Shown here piece by piece: positions 1 through 6,400 of a stretch of DNA of 15,196 nucleotides. Source of the DNA: JBEKYD01 sp049509915 (GTDB lineage: Bacteria; Acidobacteriota; Terriglobia; Bryobacterales; Bryobacteraceae); NCBI GenBank assembly GCA_049509915.1, contig JBEKZL010000262.1:1-15196 (forward strand), read 5' to 3'. How positions within the stretch are numbered: the stretch's first letter is position 1; each line of letters starts with the position of its first letter. The notes beneath the pieces were generated by a model that made no database searches, had not been told where the DNA came from, and saw only the letters and a program-made list of their open reading frames with translations. The translations under genes and the position numbers were made by a program.

Positions 1-1442
1 TGGCTCTGGTTGTACTTGTTCAGCACGCTGGTTTTGGGATTGTCGCCCATGCGGCAGGTGCCGAGCTCGTGAATGCTGTAGCCGGGCGGATTGTAGCGCT
101 CGCTGCGCGACACGGGCTCCCAGCCGGCGGCATGGAACAGCTCATCGATGGTATCGGCCGCATCCTTGGCCAGGTTGCGCTCGTTATCGGAATCCTGGGC
201 AACGATGTGCAGCACCGGTATGCCCCAGGCGTCCTTGACGTCCTTATTGATGCGGACGTGGTTTTCAAAGCGCGCCACGCGTTCGCCGTAGATGCCGCCG
301 GATACGCAGGAGCCGGCGTAGCTGGCGAGCTTCTTCTGCAACTCGTCGCCATAAGCCGCGAAGTACTCGGGATGGGCATCGCCGCCGCTCGAGATGCGCA
401 CGCAATAGCCTTTGATGAAATTGCGCTTTTCGGCTTTCTTGAGGTTGCGGAAGCGCGGCATGAACGTGTTGCCGCCCATCAGGCCCTGCGGCGCCTTGCC
501 GTCGCGCGCCTCGGGAACCGAAGCGACAACGTTGATGCCGTAAATCTGGTCGATCAGGTAATGCCCCATCACGCCGCTGGAATTGGCGATCCCCGAATTG
601 AGCAGCAGGCGCGTGCTTTCCAGACACCCGGCGGCGAGCACCACCACGCGCGCCTTGACGTGCATCTCGCGGCCGGTGTGCCGGTCGACGAAATGCGCGC
701 CGCTGGCGAGGCCGGTATTCGGGTCGGTGGAGATTTCGCGCACGATGGCGTTGGGAACGATATCGAGCTTCCCCGTCGCGAGCGCATCGGGCAGCAAAAG
801 GTTCAGGGAGCTGGCCAGGCCGTCCTGGCCCATCGAGGAACGCCCCTTGGAGCAGCCGATGCCGCGGGCCGTGGCCAGCTCGATCACCTTCCGGATCGTC
901 TCGCTATCGGCCGGGTAGGTGCTCTCGACGAAATTGCCGTCGGGGAATTGCGGCCAGCCCTCTTTTCGCCCGGTGACGCGAAAAATGGCCTCGATGCGCG
1001 AGTAGTAGGGATCGAGGTCGGCCAGCGCGATGGGCCAATTGTCGCCGGCGCCATCGATTTCGGCGGCCTTGAATTCGTAGTCGCTCAGGCGGAAGCTTTC
1101 GCGGGCCCAGAACAGCGAACGGCCGCCGAGAAGGCGCACCCGCACCCAGTTATACGGTTTATCGGGATCGTAGGTGTAAGGGACTTCGCGTTCATCCACC
1201 CATTGGTTGGCGTTGAACTCGTTGGCCTGGTAGATGTGGGGATGGCGGCCTGGCTGGCCGAAGCCGCGGTAGGGCAGCTCGTAAACGGGTTTGACCACGC
1301 GGTCGCGGGCAAGATCCGCCTGCGGACCGGCGTTGAGCATCAGGCAGGAGATGCCTTTCAGGGTCAGGATATTGGCGGCCATGCCACCGGAATGGCCGGA
1401 GCCGACGATCAGCACGTCGTATTCTTTTTCTTTTGCCGCCAC
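1..1442 (-). CDS. GMC-family FAD-dependent dehydrogenase (gluconate 2-dehydrogenase flavoprotein-like), 3' end cut by window
   Basis: Predicted to oxidise a sugar, polyol or sugar acid with FAD and pass electrons to a cytochrome c partner. The frame is open for 480 codons and leaves the window at the left edge. Near the N-terminus an FAD-binding Rossmann turn is visible (DVLIVGSGHSGG, GxGxxG at residues 14-19). Further on are LLGGRSLFWARESFR and VVVLAAGCLESTRLLLNSG, both typical of GMC dehydrogenases. HELGTCRMGDNP, the conserved C-terminal GMC motif, lies close to the edge, so perhaps 60-90 residues are missing. The GTG start at 1442 was chosen because AAGGGG stands 7 nt upstream and the frame begins right after the stop of the preceding gene (4-nt gap). 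There is no export signal of its own, which fits Tat co-export with the upstream subunit. The substrate cannot be told from sequence. Family call is confident. Confidence 0.93.
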   Translation of the reverse strand, partial: MAAKEKEYDVLIVGSGHSGGMAANILTLKGISCLMLNAGPQADLARDRVVKPVYELPYRGFGQPGRHPHIYQANEFNANQWVDEREVPYTYDPDKPYNWVRVRLLGGRSLFWARESFRLSDYEFKAAEIDGAGDNWPIALADLDPYYSRIEAIFRVTGRKEGWPQFPDGNFVESTYPADSETIRKVIELATARGIGCSKGRSSMGQDGLASSLNLLLPDALATGKLDIVPNAIVREISTDPNTGLASGAHFVDRHTGREMHVKARVVVLAAGCLESTRLLLNSGIANSSGVMGHYLIDQIYGINVVASVPEARDGKAPQGLMGGNTFMPRFRNLKKAEKRNFIKGYCVRISSGGDAHPEYFAAYGDELQKKLASYAGSCVSGGIYGERVARFENHVRINKDVKDAWGIPVLHIVAQDSDNERNLAKDAADTIDELFHAAGWEPVSRSERYNPPGYSIHELGTCRMGDNPKTSVLNKYNQS

Positions 1443-1446
1443 GCGT

Positions 1447-2079
1447 TCACCCCTTCGCTACCGGATCGATGGGAAGCCAGTAGAGCCCGCTGCCGCCGCC
1501 GAATCCTCTGCCGCGGCGCCTGCCCGAGGCGGCATCGGACGCGGCCCACTCGCGCGAGTTCTCCGTGGCGGCGCGAAAATCCCGCTGCGCCTGCGCCAGG
1601 AAGTGGCGGAGCGGATCGCGCGGCAAGTCCTCCGGCCAGGGAATTGCAACCAGCAGAGGGCGAAGGATGGCGTCCGCCTGGCGGTCGTCCAGATCGGCGA
1701 AGGATTTTTCGAACTGCTTTCCGGCCTGGGCGTTCAGCGCATGGAGACCGTTGCGGTAGAGCAGTTGGCGGTCGGGCGGGGAGACGCCGAGGAGAAAATC
1801 GAGGAACTCGGGCGCACCGGCTTCGGGCGCTCCCGGATGGCCGTTGATGGGAGGTTGGAGGAGACTGCCGAGACGTCGCAGGGCGGCGAACTGGTCCGGG
1901 GTGAAGAAAGCGGGCGCGGTGGGCTCGGCCGCCAGATCGGCGGCCGTGGTCTGTAATGGCGGAGCGGCCTGGCCGGCGCGGGACTGGCCGGGCGGAGGGG
2001 CCGGCGGTGCAGCCTGTTGTGCCGCCAACGGAGCGGCGGGCGCGGCGGCGATAGCCTGAAGAAAACGTCTGCGTTTCAT
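1447..2079 (-). CDS. Gluconate 2-dehydrogenase subunit 3 (gamma)-like protein with Tat signal
   Basis: This 210-residue protein is the small partner subunit of a membrane- or periplasm-associated flavoprotein dehydrogenase. The N-terminus MKRRRFLQAIAAAPAAPLAA has an RRxFL twin-arginine motif and a short hydrophobic alanine-rich stretch. A proline/alanine-rich linker follows to about residue 55. The conserved core then begins with FFTPDQFAALRRLGSLLQP and continues through PEFLDFLL to the C-terminal GLYWLPID; these are typical of the family. In gluconate and fructose dehydrogenases the gamma subunit's Tat signal is known to carry the flavoprotein across the membrane. The adjoining GMC gene without a signal fits that model (inference). 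The ATG has a good Shine-Dalgarno (AGAGGA) and sits about 20 nt downstream of the predicted transcription start. No haem-binding CxxCH is present, so the electron-accepting cytochrome must be encoded elsewhere. Confidence 0.88.
   Translation of the reverse strand: MKRRRFLQAIAAAPAAPLAAQQAAPPAPPPGQSRAGQAAPPLQTTAADLAAEPTAPAFFTPDQFAALRRLGSLLQPPINGHPGAPEAGAPEFLDFLLGVSPPDRQLLYRNGLHALNAQAGKQFEKSFADLDDRQADAILRPLLVAIPWPEDLPRDPLRHFLAQAQRDFRAATENSREWAASDAASGRRRGRGFGGGSGLYWLPIDPVAKG
1450..1455 (-). promoter_or_regulatory. Ribosome binding site deciding the GTG start of the GMC dehydrogenase
   Basis: AAGGGG on the minus strand, 7 nt before GTG at 1442. It overlaps the last codons of the upstream subunit gene, so the two genes are probably translationally coupled. 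Confidence 0.6.
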
Positions 2080-2105
2080 GAGTCCTCTTGAGTGCGGCTT
2101 GCAGA

Positions 2106-2134
2106 ATTATACTACTCGGACACTCAAGGTCCAA
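2106..2134 (-). promoter_or_regulatory. Sigma70-like promoter for the dehydrogenase operon
   Basis: On the minus strand a consensus -10 TATAAT (2111-2106) lies 17 nt downstream of TTGGAC (2134-2129), a poor -35 with three of six matches. Transcription would begin near 2099, giving a leader of about 20 nt that includes the AGAGGA ribosome binding site of the gene starting at 2079. The perfect -10 in high-GC surroundings is the main support. Confidence 0.6.
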
Positions 2135-2336
2135 AATGGGAGTGGGGACGCTTTAGCGGCGATGTGGCGTACGACAAGGCGTTAAGTACCCGATTTCGGA
2201 GTTACGGCCTCGGGGTAAGAGACCGCTCCCCTGGCGGTCGCGGCTCGGCCAAAAATGTCGAGACGAATCTGACCTCGGAACTCTCCTGATGTTCTGGAAT
2301 TTGGGTTGAGCCGGGCTTCGAGTTCGTCGGCGAACG
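2135..2336. other. Intergenic stretch, no gene seen; one small inverted repeat
   Basis: No convincing coding frame on either strand. The one structure visible is a 6-bp inverted repeat, GACCGC and GCGGTC with a 7-nt loop, at 2221-2239. The surrounding sequence resembles non-coding relics rather than a gene. Confidence 0.5.
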
Positions 2337-2399
2337 GCCGGGCTGGCGCCCGGCTGGACCGGTTGACAACCGGTCCGCAGGTTGAACAACCTGCCCCAC
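2337..2399 (+). repeat. Compound hairpin element, copy A (three hairpins plus CCCAC)
   Basis: Three perfect inverted repeats stand almost end to end. The first pairs GCCGGGC with GCCCGGC (2337-2354, loop TGGC). The second pairs GGACCGGTT with AACCGGTCC (2356-2376, loop GAC). The third pairs GCAGGTT with AACCTGC (2377-2394, loop GAAC). CCCAC follows at 2395-2399. It lies just beyond the 3' end of the HTH gene at 2442 and could stop its transcription. The last hairpin and tail share GCAG...CTGC-CCCAC with copies B and C. Confidence 0.8.
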
Positions 2400-2441
2400 A
2401 GAAAACGAAATGCCGAGGCGAGATCAGGAGTTCGGAAGGTA

Positions 2442-2855
2442 TCAGGCGGCGTCGGGAAGGGGTTTGGTCCGGGAATCGGTGGATTTGTGCATTTTTGTGC
2501 ATGTTTTGGCGGTTCGGCGTTCCTCTTGTTCGCTCGGAGTGGGGGCGGTGGCTTGTTCGATGATGAAGCGGGCGGCTTTGAACTGGACGCTGGGGGAAGC
2601 CTTGTCGTCGCGGAGGATGTCGCCGAGGGTTTGGTAGGCGAGGTCGGCCAGGGTCATGGCTCTTTCGCGGAGGAGGAGGTCGCGCTCGGCGAAGGCTTGC
2701 TTGAGGGCGGCGGCGAAATGGGGCAGGTCGCGACGCCAGGCGAAGACGTCCTTGCGGAGAACGTCGGCAAGGGTGACGGCGCCATGAATGGTGCCACCGG
2801 AACAGATCGCGTCGAGGACCTTTTGCTGTTGCGGTGTGAATTCGGGATCGGTCAT
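2442..2855 (-). CDS. Small helix-turn-helix protein resembling phage terminase small subunits
   Basis: This 137-residue protein begins MTDPEFTPQQQKVLDAICSG. An N-terminal helix-turn-helix-like region (about residues 8-51) contains the FAWRRDLPHFAAAL recognition-helix pattern of small-terminase or homeodomain-like HTH folds. A helical segment follows (about 52-104: LRERAMTLADLAYQTLGDIL, then SVQFKAARFIIEQAT). The tail is charged and probably disordered. I recall many paralogues of this type in acidobacterial genomes, usually without phage genes nearby, and no phage genes are visible here. DNA binding is likely; the role is unknown. The ATG at 2855 was chosen because family resemblance starts there. 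The frame stays open upstream to 3269, but that part is proline-rich low-complexity sequence running through the hairpin and direct repeats. No good ribosome binding site is seen. The 3' end encodes a TGCACAA direct repeat (2485-2501). Confidence 0.7.
   Translation of the reverse strand: MTDPEFTPQQQKVLDAICSGGTIHGAVTLADVLRKDVFAWRRDLPHFAAALKQAFAERDLLLRERAMTLADLAYQTLGDILRDDKASPSVQFKAARFIIEQATAPTPSEQEERRTAKTCTKMHKSTDSRTKPLPDAA
2485..2501 (-). repeat. Phased direct repeat TGCACAA-N3-TGCACAA, copy 1 (inside HTH gene)
   Basis: Two TGCACAA heptamers on the minus strand (2501-2495 and 2491-2485) are spaced exactly 10 bp apart. Here they encode residues 119-124 (CTKMHK) of the HTH protein's tail. Confidence 0.7.
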
Positions 2856-3120
2856 GAGAAGCTCATCCGGCCACCACGATAACAGGCGAGCGGGCGCGGA
2901 CGAGGTGAAGGGGACGGGCGGGACGGGTGGGAGGCGATGGAAAGAAAGGGGAGAGACCGGGCAGGAAAGATTTTGAAAATTTGTGACGGGGGGTTTGGGG
3001 GAGGGGGGAAAGGCACCGGCGAGCAGACCCGTGGCGCTACGTTGTGCAGAATTGTGCAGATTCTTGGGGAAAGCTAGTGGAGTGTCCCGAAAATAGGTGG
3101 GCAGGTGCGTGAAGGGGAAG
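2856..3120. other. Intergenic stretch upstream of the HTH gene, purine-rich, no gene seen
   Basis: Between the HTH start and hairpin copy B there is a G-rich plus strand (long GGGG and GGAGG-like runs around 2900-3015) and one phased TGCACAA repeat at 3042-3058. Neither strand gives a believable gene. An open minus frame crosses it but reads as low-complexity proline-rich sequence. Confidence 0.5.
3042..3058 (-). repeat. Phased direct repeat TGCACAA-N3-TGCACAA, copy 2
   Basis: Two TGCACAA heptamers on the minus strand, 10 bp apart. The wider 35 nt at 3040-3074 match 3163-3197 at 32 positions, so copies 2 and 3 are duplicates 123 bp apart. Confidence 0.75.
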
Positions 3121-3161
3121 GCCGCCTGAAAGGCGGCTGCAGCCACGATTGGCTGCCCCAC
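3121..3161 (+). repeat. Compound hairpin element, copy B (two hairpins plus CCCAC)
   Basis: The first hairpin pairs GCCGCCT with AGGCGGC (3121-3137, loop GAA). After one T, the second pairs GCAGCCA with TGGCTGC (3139-3156, loop CGAT), followed by CCCAC (3157-3161). Stem sequences differ from copy A but remain perfectly paired. Confidence 0.8.
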
Positions 3162-3164
3162 TCG

Positions 3165-3181
3165 TTGTGCAGGATTGTGCA
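3165..3181 (-). repeat. Phased direct repeat TGCACAA-N3-TGCACAA, copy 3
   Basis: Two TGCACAA heptamers on the minus strand, 10 bp apart, starting 3 nt after the CCCAC of hairpin copy B. It lies in a 35-nt near-duplicate of the copy 2 region. Confidence 0.75.
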
Positions 3182-3260
3182 GATTTTGGGGGAAAGCGGG
3201 AGGCCAGCTTGGAGGCCGGCGCGGCGGAGCGCTTGCTCTACGAAAGCAGCCAATTGCGGG

Positions 3261-3291
3261 GCAGACCACTAAAAACGATGGTCTGCCCCAC
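3261..3291 (+). repeat. Compound hairpin element, copy C (GCAG hairpin plus CCCAC)
   Basis: GCAGACCA pairs perfectly with TGGTCTGC (3261-3286) across a 10-nt A-rich loop, followed by CCCAC (3287-3291). The preceding hairpin seen in copies A, B and D is not clear here. Confidence 0.7.
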
Positions 3292-3328
3292 GGTGGCCTG
3301 CAGCGGGTCAGCTCATTTTCCTGGACGG

Positions 3329-3346
3329 TGCATAACAGGCTATGCA
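3329..3346. repeat. Small inverted repeat TGCATA/TATGCA
   Basis: A 6-bp perfect stem with a 6-nt loop, just before hairpin copy D. It has no obvious function and could be chance. Confidence 0.35.
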
Positions 3347-3351
3347 GGACT

Positions 3352-3397
3352 CACGCCGGGAGGAGTCCCGGCGTGGCAGACTAAGAGTCCGCTCCAC
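3352..3397. terminator. Compound hairpin element, copy D; possible terminator of the efflux operon
   Basis: A 10-bp perfect stem pairs CACGCCGGGA with TCCCGGCGTG (3352-3375, loop GGAG). It directly abuts a second stem, GCAGACT with AGTCCGC (3376-3392, one mismatch), followed by TCCAC. It has the same architecture as copies A and B. It lies about 20 nt beyond the stop codon of the efflux pump gene on the minus strand, so it may end that transcript. No T-run follows on either strand, so a classical intrinsic terminator is not proven. Confidence 0.55.
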
Positions 3398-3418
3398 GAA
3401 AGAGGGGCTTGACGGGGC

Positions 3419-6400
3419 CTAAGGTTTCAGGGCGATGCCGCGGGCCTCCAGGGTGCGGGCGGTGGCTCGATCGAGATTGGCGGCGGATTCGGCGCAATCG
3501 GCGCGGGCGCGGACTTCGCGGGCGCGGGCGGCGATGAGGTCGGTCTGACGCTGGAGGACCAGGAACACGGTGGTAGTGCCGGCCTGGAACTGGCGCTGCT
3601 CGCTGGCGTACTGCTCTTCGGCGGAGCGGCGCGCCAGCACGGCGGCGTCGAAGCGGAGTTGGGCGTCGGTGGCGGCCTCCAGGGCATTGCGCACGTCGGC
3701 TTCGATGGCCATGCCGATCTGGTTCCGCTGGGTTTTCAAGCGGCGCGCCTCGGCGGCGGCGGTGGCGGCCTGGGCGATGGCGGTGCGATTGCGAACTGGG
3801 AGAGAGACCTGGACGCCGACCTGGACGCTGGGAAACTTGCCGGAGGTCAGATTGCTCATCGACTGGCCGTAGCCGCCCATCAGCGACGGCACGGCGCCGA
3901 AGCCTCCCGGGAAGAAGACCGCCAGCGGACTGGCCGAAAGGGAGGTATTGCCGGCGCCCGCCAAGCCTTGGGTGGAGAGGTTGGCGAAGGCATCGATGCG
4001 CGGCTTTTCCGCTTCCCGCGCGAGTTTTTCGTCAAGAAGATTCACGCCGCCGGCGATGGCGTTCTGGGCCAGTTCCGGCCGCGCCGCGAGAGCCTGTTTG
4101 ATGGCATCCTCCCAGGCCGGCAGCGGTGCGTGCGGGTCCGGCGCGGTCTCCGGCATTAGCGCCGTGTTCCACAGCGGATCGGCGCGGTCGGCCAGCATGA
4201 GCGATTTCAAATTGTTCTCGGCGGCAGCGAGCGCCTGCCGCGCCAGGAACAGGCCCTGCTGGAAAGTGGCCACCTGGGTCTGGGCCGCGACGGCGTCGAT
4301 GGGGGCCAGAATGCCCTGTTCGGCCTGGCGGCGATTGCTGTCATACTGGCGCTCGGCCAGTTTCACGGCTTCGGCCTGCACCTGGAAGTTCTGCCAGGCG
4401 TAGTCCAGTTCCCAGTAAGCCTGTATGGCCTGGGTGACCACTTCGATGGCGCGCTGGCGCAATTGCTCGGCGCTGAGCTGGCGATTCTTGCGCGCCACCT
4501 GCAGGCGGTGGCGATTCTCGTCGAACCGCAGCCCGCGCCAGAGCGGCTGGGTGAGATTGAAATTCAACTGGGTGGGGTAAAGCGGATTGAGGGTGGTCAA
4601 CTGGTTGTCGGTACGCACGCTCTGGTTGGCAATATTGACGGTGTAATTGCCGCCCCACGGGGACAGGCCGGCGAACTGCGGCGTGCCGCTCCAGGTTTCG
4701 GTGGTGAGCTTGCCATCGGCGCTGCCGCCCAGAATGGAAGTGACCGGCGCAACCGCGCGCACATGATAGGCCTGGAGGCTGGCGACCGGGTCGTAGGCGC
4801 CCGCGGCCCCGCCGATGGCGAAACCGGCTTCCTGCAACTCGATGCGCGAGATCTCAATATCGGGATCGTTGGCGAGCACGCGCTCGATGGCGTCCGGCAG
4901 CCGGATGGCGGTCTGTCCCACAATGCCGGCGCGCGGCGTCAGGTTCACCTCGCGGAGCGGCTCCACTTGCACGGCGGTCTGCGCGAACAGGCTGGCGGAC
5001 AGGCTGGCGGACAGGGTGAGCAGGGTGGTAGCCAGAACGGCGCTCTTCTTCCACAACCGCGAGACGCGGCCGGCGGCGAACCAATCGCCGAGGTCTTCGA
5101 ACAGGGAATAGAAGACCGGAACGGCCAGCAGGGTGAGCAGCAGGCAGAGCGATTGGCCGCCCACCACCAACACGCCGATGGACCGGTTGGTGGCGGCGCC
5201 GGTACCGCGGGAAATGACCAGCGGGGCCATGCCCGCCACCAGGGCGATGGTGGTCATCAGGATGGGCCGCAGGCGGTCGCGATTGGCCTGGATGATGGCC
5301 TGGTAGCGGTCCATGCCCTGGGCGCGCAGGCCGTTGGTGTGATCGATCTGCAGAATGGCGTTTTTCTTGACGATGCCGAACAGCAGCAGCAGACCCAGGC
5401 CGGAGAAAATGTTGACCGTCTGCCCGGCCAGCAGCAGCGAGACGATGCCGAAGGGCACCGCCAGCGGGAGGGTGAGCAGGATGGTGACGGGGTGAATGAA
5501 GGACTCGAACTGCGCCGCCAGCACGATATACATGAAGATGAAGGTCAGCGCGAAGGCCAGGGCGAAGTAGTAGCCGGTGCGGGCCAGTTCCCGGGATGCG
5601 CCGGTGAGGCCGGAGCGGTAATCCGGATCCATGCCGATCCCGGCGGCGAGCGTGTTCAGTTGTCCCAGGATGGCGGACTCCGAGCCGCCGCCCACCACGT
5701 TGCCGGTGAGCGTCACCTGGCGCTGGCGATTGATGCGATTGATGGAGGAAGGCCCGGTGCCGGGGGCGATGCGCACCACCTCGTCCAGGCGGACCGATCC
5801 GACTTTGGAAGAGGGAACGGTCATCCGCGCCAGCCCCTCGGTGCTGCCGCGAAACCGCTCCTGGGCGCGCACCACTACGTCATATTGATCTTCGCCGGCG
5901 TTGAAGGTGGAGGCGGTCTGGCCGGCCACCAGGGTATTGAGCGCGCTTTCGATGTCCATCGCCGAAACGCCCAGGTCGGCGGCGCGGGGCCGGTCGATCT
6001 CGAGACGCACTTCCGGCTTGCCGCCGCGCAGGGTGGAATCGGCGTCGGACAGGTTGGGGATGGTGCGCATCGCGCCCAGCAGTTTGTCGGAGTATTGCGC
6101 CAGCTTGTCCAGATCCGGCCCTTGAATGAAGTATTGGATGTCGGCATTGCTCTGGTTGCCGCCCACGGTGCTCACCAGTTCCACCCCGGTATGAATTTCC
6201 GGCGGAAACTGGCGCATCAGGGAGCGGGTGCGCTGCATGAGCTCCTGCTGCGAAACCCGGCGCCCGGCGATGCCGGTAAGCTGGACGTAAATGGAAGCGT
6301 TGTTGACGCTTCTATCGGCGCTGCCGCCGGCGGTCATCAGGGTGTCCTGCACGCCCGGCAATTGGCGGATATCCTGGGCGATCCGTTCGGCCACGTTAGT

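Noticed and set aside
69..1847. Long plus-strand open frame (592 codons) over the dehydrogenase genes
   Set aside because: It is antisense to two clearly recognisable genes and has no domain or start signal; high GC leaves opposite-strand frames open.
2856..3269. N-terminal extension of the HTH gene through the repeat region
   Set aside because: Proline-rich low-complexity sequence that merely reads through the hairpins and TGCACAA repeats; family resemblance begins at 2855.
2485..3397. CRISPR-like array
   Set aside because: The repeats are short, unevenly spaced, differ in stem sequence, and have no spacer pattern or cas genes.
5054..5056. Internal TTG start giving a separate TolC-like protein
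   Set aside because: It would place WKK before the hydrophobic segment, which is attractive, but no Shine-Dalgarno precedes it and the upstream frame has no stop; kept only as an alternative to test.
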